64,000 bases of DNA from Pleurodeles waltl (Eukaryota > Chordata > Amphibia > Caudata > Salamandridae): NCBI RefSeq assembly GCF_031143425.1, contig NC_090438.1, positions 773,275,138 through 773,339,137 of the forward strand, in the 5' to 3' direction. Below are positions 24,379 to 34,453 of the stretch, piece after piece. Made by a program: the position numbers and the translations under genes. Each line of letters opens with the position of its first letter. Positions within the stretch are counted from its first letter, which is position 1. The notes beneath the pieces were generated by a model, which worked only from the letters and a program-made list of their open reading frames with translations, made no database searches and was not told where the DNA came from.

Positions 24379-25043
24379 ATGTGTATATGTTGTTTCTGTG
24401 CTTGGCATGTTCGTGGATCATTGCATGGCTCCTGGTTCTTTGGGTTGTTATACTAGATATCTATGAATTCCTGCTCTCATCTTATCACACTTTTCTACTC
24501 ATCACTCTTATGTCATGTCTCTATCAAACTATCCTCCATTCTCACTCTGACTCATCCCAAATCCCTTCTACCACTTTCATCTCCTAAATATCTCTGCCTA
24601 AGCTCTTCCCTCCACCTCCACATCTAACTCACCAAACCTCACTCTACCTCTGTGACCTCCCACACAACCCTACAAAATTCTCCTGCATTCATCTCACCCT
24701 GCTACTATGCTCTCCCTAACCCTTCCACATACTCTTCCCCCTCCGCCCCCCTTTACTCATCCCAAGCCTTTGGGTTGAGTAAATGAAGGATATACTCCCA
24801 ATTAACACTTCTGGATTTCTTTCCTCCTCCACCCCTCCATTACTCCAGTCAATCTAACTAACAAACTCTCATATCCGCGGCTCAAATTAACTCATAATAA
24901 TACTAAAACTGTACTCATTATTTAACGATACTAATCCATCACTAATTTTTGTTGGGTTCCAGAGTAGCGTGCTACTCATCGAAAAGCGCTTCGACGCCTC
25001 GTCAGGGGTAGTAAGCGCTATATAAATATGATTACAATACAAT

Positions 25044-25415
25044 ACAATACTCCACTCTACTTCACTTTATCCCACTGTGCGCCTACAATACTCCACTCTA
25101 TGCTCCTCGATTGTCCAACACTCTACTCCACTATATGCAACTCCACTCTACAACACTGTACTACACTCTTTGCCACTCTATGACACTCTATTCCACTCTA
25201 TGCCCATCTGCACTCTGCCACTGTACTACACCATATGATTCTCAACTTCTTTGTATGATACGCCACTCCACTATATGACACAGCACTCAACTCTATGACA
25301 CTCTCCTCCACTGTACTCTACAGCACTTCACTTGACAATACTCCACTCTATGACACTCTACTCCACTCTTAAAACACTCTACTTTACTCTATAACTATAC
25401 TCTACTGTTCAACAC
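25044..25415. repeat. 15-bp minisatellite, block 4
   Basis: Resumes directly after the L2 tail with ctccactctacttcac and tatgcc-type units. Confidence 0.8.
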
Positions 25416-25420
25416 ATCAT

Positions 25421-25861
25421 TCACAAGCCCCCTCGGGGAAAGATGGTTAATAAAATACTCAAGGGTGGAAAGAATGCTGGATTGTTTATACAACCCATTA
25501 CTTCTATTATGAACTTTGAAAATGTAAAGCTAATTAATAGACCAAGTATCTCAAGCGAATTTAGAGGGAGTCTTGTGATGCTACAATTTAATTTGTTTTT
25601 GACCCATACTACTAGACCGCCAGCAGGCCGCCCACACACCTGTGAAGTTGCTTCATAGCTGAAAGTTGTGAAACCGGACCTGTACACCAGCACCACACTC
25701 CAGGATTCTTGAAATAAACAGATGTCGAAAGAGTCAACAAAGTTCCCCCATGTTGGATCTGATATTTTAGATTTGAGACTGGCACTGTTCAAAGAGAGAA
25801 CACTCCACTCATCATTAAGAATCGTAGATGGAATGGAAGTAGATTGATTGTGATCAAGCAT
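25421..25861 (-). pseudogene. LINE endonuclease fragment
   Basis: 146 open codons resembling the N-terminal half of an apurinic-type LINE endonuclease. It has SLNSASLKSKISDP (the family has LN.RSLKSK), FDICLFQESWS (catalytic Glu, usually QETW), then SGFTTFSYEA, GRPAGGLVVWVKNKL and a NNPAFF stretch. No reverse transcriptase follows; the fragment stops at the minisatellite at 25415. The clade is unclear. It is not the L1 or either L2 of this window. Confidence 0.65.
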
Positions 25862-26935
25862 ACAGTCAATCCTCTCTTACCAACTCTTGATATGAGGCCT
25901 CAGAGGGAATTTAAGATGATGTTTAGGACAGCTTGATGGGTGCCTAGCCTTGCAGAAGGGCTGTTATACTTTGGACTGATTTTGGTGGACACTGGTCAAG
26001 GAAACCGAACCTCTGAATCCAATTAGCTCATCTACCAAACCCTGTGATGCCAGCTAAATTTCAACTTGCTCTAGTGGTTCTCTAGGTATTTCACACTGTG
26101 TGGCCCTCACTATGTCTGAACAGATAAGCGAAGGGCATTTATGGACATTCCACAACCAATAGGTCACTTATTTGGTCAATGATTCACCATCTTGTTTTGC
26201 ATCTTGCAGTAGTCTATCTACATTATGTATGTATATGACTCCCCCCAAGTCGTTTTTTCACCTGCCCACTGGGTTGTGGAGAAAACTCCATTAAACAAAG
26301 ACAAGGAGCTCTCGCGATGCTGTGGAGTGAGCTTGTCAGTAATAACTGACCGAGCCACCACTTTCATTTTCTTTAACCAATAACTGGGGTCTCCCTTGAA
26401 ATGAAGGGGGGGTTCTATGTAAGGCTATACTGATCCTGATGTGGAGACCTCTTCTTAGAGAAGGGGTAGTAATTGCAGCTGAGCCGCAAGGACCTGAAAG
26501 ACTACTGTCCTCTAATGGTGAAGTGCAACAGAGAAACAATTTTCGTAGGTCATTGTCACTTCATAGAAGGGCATCACAGGAACAGGTTCACAAACTGTTT
26601 CAATTTGAAGAGGCTCCATCAAAACACAGCAGTTGGTAGGATTGGTGGGCTTGCTGGCCTAGGTGTCTAAGGGCCGCAAGTTTTGCCAGCCTTTTCAGTG
26701 AAAATTTTAGCTAGGGGTTTCCCTTTCCACTTAGATACAGAGGATGAAGTAAGAGTAGAAGAGGCTGAATTTAGAATTGTTTTGGCTTCCTCAATCAAAT
26801 CTCTTAGCGTATTGCTCCTGTTGGACTGCTTTGCTGTTTTCTTAGGTGAGGTTGTCCCCTTCGAAGTCTATGAAGCCTTCCTTTTCGCCATCCTCAATAG
26901 GGAGGAAGAATAAGGGTTCTTGGGGCTCTTACTTC
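25862..26935 (-). pseudogene. Decayed region upstream of the endonuclease, possible ORF1
   Basis: On the minus strand, interrupted frames read LIEEAKTILNSASSTLTSSS and KWKGKPLAKIFTEKAGKTCG (about 26800-26670), followed by many stops. The position upstream of the endonuclease fragment suggests the LINE's ORF1. No named domain is recognised. Confidence 0.35.
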
Positions 26936-27201
26936 TGAGTTAAAATAAACAATAGTGACTGATATTGGTAGGGCAGCAAGGAAGGAAGCAGCACACAATC
27001 CTGGTGCTGCTCTCATGCTATTCCTAGCATGATAGCAGCATTAGGATTGGTCTGAGCAGCTTGGTCTGCCTCTCAGACAGTGCATTGGAGTCTATGCAGT
27101 TTCTCCAACCCAGTTGTGTTGCACAGCATGAGGTTGGAGAAACCTAAGTGCACATGTCAGTTTAGTTGACTTAAGACGGCCAGCCAAACTGACATGCACA
27201 C
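26936..27201. other. Unassigned sequence
   Basis: Contains a local inverted repeat (ttggagtctatgcagtttct region and cagcatgaggttggagaaac) but no gene. Confidence 0.3.
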
Positions 27202-27204
27202 TTA

Positions 27205-28208
27205 GGCCCTCATTCTGACCTTGGCGGTCTTTTCGCAAGACCGCTGAGTTACCGCCGCGGTGAAGACCGCCGACCACGGCGGTGTGCCGCTGTGCGCATT
27301 CTGACCGCTGGGAGCGTTCCGCCGGAAAACCGCCAGCAGCCACACTGGCGGTCGGCGGGAAAGTGGAGACTGGTCAACCTCCACCGCCACGCCAGCAGAA
27401 CACCGCCCCCAGAATTACGACCCACATTTCTGTGTGGCGGTCTTCTGTTGGCGGTCTTCTGTTGGCGGTCACGTCCCTATGGCTCCCGTCGCCTCCCGGA
27501 GGACCAACGCACAAGGTAAGTTGATCGTCCGTGAGGGGAGGGGGTGGGGGGGTGTTGTGTGATGTGGGCGTGCATGGGGGTGTGCGTGTGAGTGTGTAGA
27601 GGGGGTGTGTGAGTGCGTGTATGCGGGCGGGGGGTGCTGCTGTGTCCATGGGTAATGTGTGCTGTTCGGCAGGTGCGCATGTCGGCATGTATGTGTGCGG
27701 GTATGTGTCCCCGTTGTGTATGTGTGTGTAGGGGGGGTGTATATGTGCATGTTGGGGGTGTGTGCATGTCGGGGTACATGTATGTGCATGTCGGGGTGGG
27801 GGTGGGGAGGGGGTTCGTACCACCTCTGGGGGGTGGCAGGGGGGTGGAGGGTGTGGGGGGAGGACTCGGGTGGGTAGTGGGGGGTGGGGGAGACCCCTAT
27901 CAGTGCCAGGGAAGGAATTCCCTGGCCCCGATAGTGCTTACCGCCATGGTTCGCACGGCGGTTCCCGCTCGCAAGAAACCGCGGCGGTAGGCAGGGTCAT
28001 AATACCCTTGGCGGTCTTGGGACGACCGCCGGGCCGGAGTGCGCAAACTCCAGCCCCGCGGTCATGACCGCCGTGGCGGTCGGAGTGGAGAAGTAGCGGT
28101 CGGTCGCGGCGGGGACCGCCGCGGTCAGAATGCCATTTTTAATACCGCCGGTCTGTTCGCGGTCCGACCGCCGTCTCTCCGCCGACCGCCAGGGTCAGAA
28201 TGAGGGCC
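27205..28208. mobile_element. Harbinger-type MITE with near-perfect ends and TTA duplication
   Basis: Left end GGCCCTCATTCTGACCTTGG and reversed right end GGCCCTCATTCTGACCCTGG, both continuing CGGTC. TTA flanks at 27202-27204 and 28209-28211. GC-rich arms full of GCGGTC/GACCGC words surround a GT-rich minisatellite. Non-coding; it depends on a Harbinger transposase supplied elsewhere. The close terminal match suggests a fairly recent insertion. Confidence 0.92.
27540..27880. repeat. GT-rich minisatellite inside a MITE
   Basis: Variable units such as gtgtatgtgtgtgtaggggg and atgtgcatgtcggggt. The long open frames are Cys/Val-rich or His/Thr-rich artefacts of the repeat. Confidence 0.8.
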
Positions 28209-28489
28209 TTAGTGCACTTACTCCACTCCTCTTCCCTCCTTCCCCCTCCGATGGCCCAGCTCTGCACCTCCCTTCACATGCTGGCTCAGCCTAGCCAGCA
28301 GCTGAAAAATAAAACAAAATATCCTTCATGTTTCAGCTTCTGGCTCTAAGTTAGTGGAGCGATGCTTCTTTGCAATTGCGAAGGAGCCGTCCCTGCAAAA
28401 CACATACCTTTTCAAAAGGTGCTAGCTGCCGGGGGTGGCCCAGCCCAGCCTTTCCCGTGCGATGACAGGCAAAGATGGGCCAGCTCTTC

Positions 28490-28730
28490 TTGTACTGCAG
28501 TAAAGATGCACAGTTTTTAATAGCCTGGTCCCGCCTCCTGATGCCAGTGATCCTCGGCCCAGACTCCTGCCCCCAGTCAGCTGTGCAGGTCGTCCAGTGC
28601 TGTGGTAAAGATGCACAGTTTTGAGGGGCCTCACTACACCTCCTAGCGCCAGTGATCATGGGCCGAGAGTCCTGCCTTCAGTCAGCTGTGCAGCATGTTC
28701 CACTCTGCAGTAAAGATGCAGAGTTTAAAA
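28490..28730. repeat. 105-bp tandem duplication
   Basis: TAAAGATGCACAG occurs at 28501 and 28606, and as TAAAGATGCAGAG at 28711, exactly 105 bp apart. Each unit continues with gtcccgcctcctga-like and cagtcagctgtgcag words. Confidence 0.85.
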
Positions 28731-28748
28731 GGGCCTGGATTTCTTACT

Positions 28749-29075
28749 TTAAGCGTCTCTGGAATCATTTTTTCCAGTGCAAATTTTAGCGTAATGCACC
28801 CAATGATCTTGGTGGTACTTGGGATTAAAAGGTGTAGGAATTGAGAGATATCTGTACTCAGAATAATCGATTGAGAAAGATTTAGCAATACTCCCAAAAA
28901 TAATGTAATCTGGTATCCACTTATCTCCAGCAAAATCCTGATCATCTGGTAGATTTTTGTACCTCCATGAATACAAATAGTAGGGGCCCAGACTTTTCCA
29001 TTCCCAGTATTGTCTAATTCCTGTTGAATTACTGTCTGGTGTCATCCACCTCATGGATCCAGGTGAAGTTGCCAT
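28749..29075 (-). CDS. Open frame rich in aromatic residues, unidentified
   Basis: 108 codons without a stop, with a composition unlike the repeat-derived frames around it: many Trp and Tyr (QYWEWKSLGPYYLYSWRYK, DKWIPDYIIFG, DYSEYRYLSIPTPF). It ends SRDA at a stop near 28749. I recognise no domain. It may be an exon or a fragment of a mobile-element or endogenous retroviral protein. Splice signals are not clear. It has no paralogue in the window. Confidence 0.35.
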   Translation of the reverse strand: MATSPGSMRWMTPDSNSTGIRQYWEWKSLGPYYLYSWRYKNLPDDQDFAGDKWIPDYIIFGSIAKSFSIDYSEYRYLSIPTPFNPKYHQDHWVHYAKICTGKNDSRDA

Positions 29076-29079
29076 AAGA

Positions 29080-29515
29080 TGAGATATATATTTTATTGAT
29101 TTAAGGATGACTCTTTACCTGTTGTGACCGTGTGTGCCACTTTGCTGCCCTAAAAGTTTTTAAACATAGTATTAGCTCAGTGCCATTCACTCCAAGCTAG
29201 AAAAGTAGCAAAGCCTTTTACCATTACAGGCACATTATTACCACTTTGGCTGGTAAAATACCGTCAAAGCAAACCTGGAATGAATAACAAAACAGCCCAA
29301 CACATGTATTTCACTCTTATTAGAGGTTATCAGAGTGGTACAGCTTTGTTGAGGCAAACAGTCTGCTACTATAACAGACACTTGATGTGGGCAGATTCAC
29401 AGTGTTGGTGGTGTTGTAAGTGCTTCATATAAAGGAGCTACACTCTACCTAAAATTTGGAAACTACCCAGGGTTCCCTACTTCCTTTTTTGCATGTATAT
29501 CTATATTAAACATTT
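29080..29515. other. AT-rich unassigned sequence
   Basis: No gene or repeat structure that I can support. Confidence 0.3.
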
Positions 29516-30213
29516 GTTATAGTTAGGAAAACGTAACTTTTTCTTTCTATACAAACCAAACTTAAAATACACATACATTACAAATTCTACAGTTATAGTT
29601 ATAGCTTACATTGATAATTTATGCACCACCTTTACTTTGATATACCTTTACTTTAACTATAAACAAAAATTAAACAACACAAAACGCATACTTATACCTT
29701 AATTTATAATTTAAACAACCCCTTCAAAGTAATATAAATTGTGCACCTCCGGACAGGGTGGATTCAACTCTGTAATCACACTACATTATCTACAACTCGT
29801 GCCTTCTTCATGCACTGCTTATACCCTTTTGTATTATATAATTTATACCTTCTAAAAAAATGTATGTACAATAAAAGTTATGATATCGCTAATCATTTCT
29901 TTTTTGAGATCACAGTTCATCTGAGCACCATAATGTTGAATCCTGCCAAACTTTATATGAATCCGTTCAGAAGTTTTCACACTATGCAAGATAAAAAAAC
30001 GTAATGGAAAATGCATTGGTGGAAAACATGTTTTGGGACCCCACATTTTATTTTTGCTTTTCATTGGCCAATCACTGTGAAGCTTTCCATCCTCTGCCAA
30101 TGTACAAAAAGCTATAGGTGTGGAATGTTTCATGGAGATTCGTCAAATGGGGGCAAAGTTATAAGTGACCAAAATTCAGAGGAATTCCTAAACCGAGGAA
30201 TCCTAACTATAAC
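29516..30213. mobile_element. AT-rich element with GTTATAGTTAGGA inverted ends
   Basis: GTTATAGTTAGGA at 29516 and its reverse complement TCCTAACTATAAC at 30201-30213 frame about 700 bp of AT-rich sequence with tataGTTATAG words and the dispersed-repeat-like stretch gagattcgtcaaatggggg near 30137. No target duplication was established. Probably a non-autonomous DNA transposon. Confidence 0.5.
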
Positions 30214-30284
30214 CAGAGTGGCTACCACTACTCTGTTTTATATACATAAATGACCATGAGTGCCTATATCTATATTTATTTATA

Positions 30285-30287
<3 letters not shown>

Positions 30288-30339
<52 letters not shown>
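30288..30339. repeat. (TA)n microsatellite
   Basis: Uninterrupted TA repeat. Confidence 0.95.
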
Positions 30340-30341
<2 letters not shown>

Positions 30342-30458
30342 TTTAAAAGTAAAATACACAGCACTCCAAAAGACTTTATATCCATATTTTAAAGGTCACT
30401 AGAGCAAACCATCATCACCACCAACGCGTGTCGGCTATCGCAGTCTTGATCACAGTAA

Positions 30459-30459
<1 letters not shown>

Positions 30460-30500
<41 letters not shown>
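30460..30500. repeat. (TA)n microsatellite
   Basis: Uninterrupted TA repeat, just before an inverted-repeat element. Confidence 0.95.
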
Positions 30501-30502
<2 letters not shown>

Positions 30503-30506
30503 ACTT

Positions 30507-30847
30507 AAAAAAACAAAGGTTACAAGGACGTTATAGTTAGGTTCCGAATTTACTCACACAAAACCAGAGAAATTCAGCAGTTATAGTTATAGTTATTTCA
30601 AGTAACTATAATTCGCGGCCTAAGGTAATTATAACTTGCGCCCTGCCATGCATAGTTTTTTCTTCAGTAATTTGACTGCTAATCTTTCATTGATATATTT
30701 ATTGGTGTTATAAAAGTTGTCATGATGCTGTAATATCTGGGGTAATTAGCAGTGCATGGCGAGGGAGCGAGTTTTTAATGTGAATTTCTCTGTTTTTTTA
30801 AAATTCTATTTCATAACTATAATGTCCCTGTAACCTTTGTTTTTTTT
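30507..30847. mobile_element. Long-inverted-end MITE, about 340 bp
   Basis: Left arm AAACAAAGGTTACAAGGACG then TTATAGTTA and AGAGAAATTC; the reversed right arm reads AAACAAAGGTTACAGGGACA then TTATAGTTA and AGAGAAATTC. Arms are about 65-70 bp with internal differences. A central inverted repeat around agttatttcaagtaactata adds further folding. No coding capacity and no clear target duplication. Confidence 0.75.
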
Positions 30848-30989
30848 CAGAGAATCTCTGTTTTTTTTAAGGTAAAGTAAATTTCATTATTATAAGTTAA
30901 TCCAACCAAGTGCTGCAAGCTGGCTTTTGCTGTGCGTGGCGGGAGTTGGCCGCAGGGCCTGTCTTGCTGGGTAAGAGAATAGGTCAGAG

Positions 30990-31410
30990 AGGGTGTCTCT
31001 GGGTGTGATAGTGGATGTAAGAGTGTCTGTCTGGGTGTGAGAGTGGGTGTGAAAGGGTCTATGTGGGTGTGAGAGTGTCTGGGTGTGTGTGGGTGTCACA
31101 ATGGGTGTAAGAGTGTCTCTGTGAGTGGGTGTAAGAGTTGCTGTGGGGGTCTGTGAGTGAGTAGGTGAGTCTCTGAGTGGGTCTGTGAGAGGGTGGTCGT
31201 GTCTTTGAGTGGGTCTGTGAGTGGATGCATGCGTCTCTGGGTGGTTCTGTGAGTGGGTGCATGAGTGTGCAAGTGGGTCTGTGAGTGGGTACGTGAGTGT
31301 CTGAGTGGGTCTGTGAGTGGGTCTATGAGTGGGTGCATGAGTGTCTGAGTGAGTGTCTGAGTGCATCTGTGAGTGGGTGTGTGAGTGTGTGTGTGTCAGT
31401 AGCTGTGTAA
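30990..31410. repeat. GAGTG-type minisatellite
   Basis: Units like gtctgtgagtgggt and gcatgagtgtctgagt. On the minus strand it stays open for 177 codons (30890-31423) as a His/Thr/Pro-rich repeat (THSQTH, HRPT), which I take as an artefact. Confidence 0.85.
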
Positions 31411-31423
31411 GTAACTCTGTCAT

Positions 31424-32229
31424 AAGGGAACCTCACCTGTCCTTTTATCCAACAAGAGTCCACAGCTTTGCATTAAATATCTACCCAAGTGGAGTTCTTT
31501 CTTCTATCTCCTTGGGTAAATGTCCAGGATGTATGCTATACTTCAGCTGTGTAATGGAGCACAAAACAATTTAACCAGTGGCCTTGTTTGCATTTTGGCA
31601 ACATGATTTTTCCTTTTGCCTGTTTCTCTAGACTTCTGTGATAATATGAATCCTCCTATGAAGAGGCCATCCAGACTACAAAGATGTAAATCTCCACCAA
31701 ACCAGGGTCCTTCCTCTTATCAATAAGAAGTAAGTGTTTCTTTGTTTTCTGGAGATGTCCTCATATTACTAGGCATCAAGAACGCACCACCAAAACTGGT
31801 GGGAAACGCCCGGAGGGGACGCCCTTTGGGAAGCTGTACATCATCCTGGCAAAAGGTGGAAGACCTTGGCATACTAAGGTGGACAGTGCAGGCCAAGCGG
31901 GCGCAGCTTCCAGGTGATTTGTACATTTGCATACTGGTATCAATTTAAAGAGAGAACCATGCACTGCAGGGGAGGGGGCGCATAACCTTTGGCCCACCAC
32001 TATTCAATGGGGGTGGGGGACACATGGCTCCCATTCCCTGGCTGATTTCAGCCACAGGGAACCCATCCACAGGACCCGACCATGTCATCTGGGTGCCCTG
32101 TGTGCGCCCCGCACATTTCTACATAATCACTCCAGGGAGGTGGTAGTCCCCAGCCCTAGGAGGGGGGGCCCATGAGCCTCCCTCCTTTTTCAATGCCCAA
32201 GGGATTGCCCTTTTGTTTTAAAAATCTTG
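31424..32229. other. Unassigned, probably repeat-derived
   Basis: No supported gene. Short open stretches have no recognisable domain. Confidence 0.3.
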
Positions 32230-32640
32230 GGAAAATCTGCAGATCTAGATCTGTTTTTTAGTCCCGACGGGTTTCGTGAGGCTATGTAGGAACCTTTGAC
32301 ATACATACCAAATCTCCACAACATTTTCCAAAAAAAGTGCTCTTCTTTGCCTAGTATGCACTTGTAACATTTTGGGGTGATCGGTCACGTGGGGGCTGAG
32401 AAAAAAGGCAGGGGTCCCAAAATACTAAATATCCATTAATTTTCCATAGACTTCTTTAAGAAGTGCTGCCGCAAAAATTGCTAAGCGGAATTACACCAAA
32501 TTTGGCACTAGGCTAGATCTTGGACTGTAGATTGTGCTTTTTTGTGATCTGATGTAAATCTGTTTAGTAGTTTTTGAGAAATTAAGGTTCAAAATATTTG
32601 TATAGCTGCACAAATGGTTTTGAGGGACTCTTGTGAGAGT
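32230..32640 (+). repeat. Dispersed repeat fragment, unclassified
   Basis: Contains gcggaattacaccaaatttg and aatctgtttagtagtttttg with a spacing that recalls the stretch ccaaactttatatgaatccg, ttcagaagttttcac at about 29943-29977. The two look like members of one old family. Confidence 0.4.
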
Positions 32641-33398
32641 CCCTTGTACCCAATTAAAGAAAAGTTGTGTTCTGCTTAGCCCAGGAGCTTCTTTCCTTTT
32701 AGTCATCTCTCTTCCATGGGAGTCAGACTCCTGCAGGAACGAGCACTCTGATTGTATCCCTCCAACATGAGAAAAATTTAGCTGGCGGCCATTGCAGGAC
32801 TCTGGGACTTAGGGCCTGATTTAGATGTTAGCGGTCTTACTGCCAAACCACGTCAGAGGTGGGCCTGAAAAGACCAACTCGTCGGCCGTCTCCCACCTGC
32901 CATATTTAGATGTATTGTAGTCAAGCCAAAGACCACTACAACTCAGTGTACTCCGTCGGGCCAGCTGCATCTTGCGGGTGACTCCTATGCCGAAGATTAG
33001 CACTCCATCCTGATGGCAGCATCCCGCCAAGCCTATTTAGATCACACAGTTGTGCTGTTGGTGTGTCAGCGGTGGACCCATGACGGCGGGAGTCCCTTGC
33101 GGGACCAGTTCAGTATAATACCTTGGCTGTGGCCATTGGTTGGAGGCCAGTAGCTCACACCTATTACAATTTGAACAATTGTGAACACCTGCAAAACAGA
33201 CTATAAAACACACTCCATTTCAGACCGTGAACCTTTGCCATTCTACTGCAGAAAACCAGAATGCCATCCAAATCCACAAGATAGGAGACAGGCTTTTTGA
33301 TTGTGTTTACCTCTCCCTCTGTGCCTTTTTTGTTAAATCTATTTTTTTGCAGTACCCTTCATTTTTTGAGCACTAGTTTTGTTTAGCTATATCTCACA

Positions 33399-33620
33399 AT
33401 GGCAGGGAGGTGAAATCGGTGTTTTACAGAGAAATAATTGTCTGTTATGTCGGATGAAGTCTTTAGAGTAGAGACACAATTGCTTGAACCAGAAGTTCAA
33501 AATACTACCCTTTCCCAGAAAAGTCAAAAGTGAATGAGAATAGTTGACAGGGTGAATGCAGTAGCCAACAACCTGCGGGGGAAGGTTCATTCACTGGTTC
33601 TCCTCTCCCTTCATTACAAC
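33399..33620 (+). pseudogene. Myb1 exon 1, copy C (degenerate)
   Basis: Start of the Myb/SANT-like protein 1 of copy C. It reads, in the frame of ATG 33399-33401 with stops, RCFTEK, then MSDEVFRVETQLLEPEVQN, MRIVDRVNAVA and NNLRGKVHS, matching exon 1 of copies A and B block by block (CFT.EKL, VEPQLFGAQVQ, RVNAVG, GKVRS). The KRW helix segment is deleted. Its exon 2 lies 11 kb away at 44621, because copy B sits in the intron. Confidence 0.75.
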
Positions 33621-34453
33621 TTTTCTTTGTGTTGTGGCATGCTTAACAGAATCAGTAGCCACACACAAGTAAAAAATCGCTGTCCATATGATGACCAAAT
33701 ACAGTATCATGTGCATTAAAAAACATTTTGTATCCAATGTTTTGCAGCCTGCTAGTACTTTGAATGGTCCAGTATTCCAATCTACTCACCACTGTGTTGG
33801 GTTCAATGTCTGTCACATATAACCTACAAATCTGAACTAACACTAAGTTTGGCAGTCTGACGGTAAGACTGCAGCAGTGGCGGCTGTTAAAAGACTGCAA
33901 TGTTGGCGGTCATACAGACCGCTGTATTATAAGTTACAATGGCAGGACTGCCGAAACCCCGCCAAAATCCTGACACCAGCAGGACTCTGGATGGCGGGAA
34001 AGAGTCAGTTCCAGCACTGCCAGCCCACTAAAAATCCTCCAAACCAATTACTACCCACAAATCACGATAGCGGTACTCCCATGGTGAAAAACCAATGGTG
34101 GTACTAACTGGTGCAGTCGGCAGACTTCACAGTAATACACTACACCACATTGTATAGTTTGAATTTCACACACCTGAGACACATCCCCACACCTATTAAA
34201 CCCACCCCTTCACACCCCTTAATCCTTTGCATCAAAAATGCCATGCACAGCTAGACAGAGGACACACACCAAATTCAGGAACCATAGAATAGGCACCCCT
34301 CACCTCTCCAAATACCACCCATCGCACAAGTGCACATCAAACTTATCACACCAATGTTCACCATACATGACAAATCACCCATCACCCACTCACAACACAG
34401 CACCCACACCTGATTACCCGTTTATATACTTTTTCATGTCATCCACCACTGTC

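Larger units (their letters stand above)
22165..25043 (+). mobile_element. L2-clade LINE, 5'-truncated
   Basis: Reverse-transcriptase part of an L2 LINE (22170-24082), a 3' region with a GT/TA microsatellite and pyrimidine-rich stretch, and a 3' end with aaaagcgcttcgacgcctcg, agtaagcgctatataaat and a short (AATAC)n tail, typical of L2. The endonuclease part is missing. Both sides are the 15-bp minisatellite, so it inserted there. Confidence 0.85.

Noticed and set aside
27374..28067. Several overlapping long open frames in the MITE at 27205
   Set aside because: Both strands and several frames are open in the GT-rich repeat. The element has MITE ends and no transposase motifs.
30890..31423. 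His/Thr/Pro-rich protein on the minus strand
   Set aside because: Direct translation of a GAGTG-type minisatellite; several frames are open at once.
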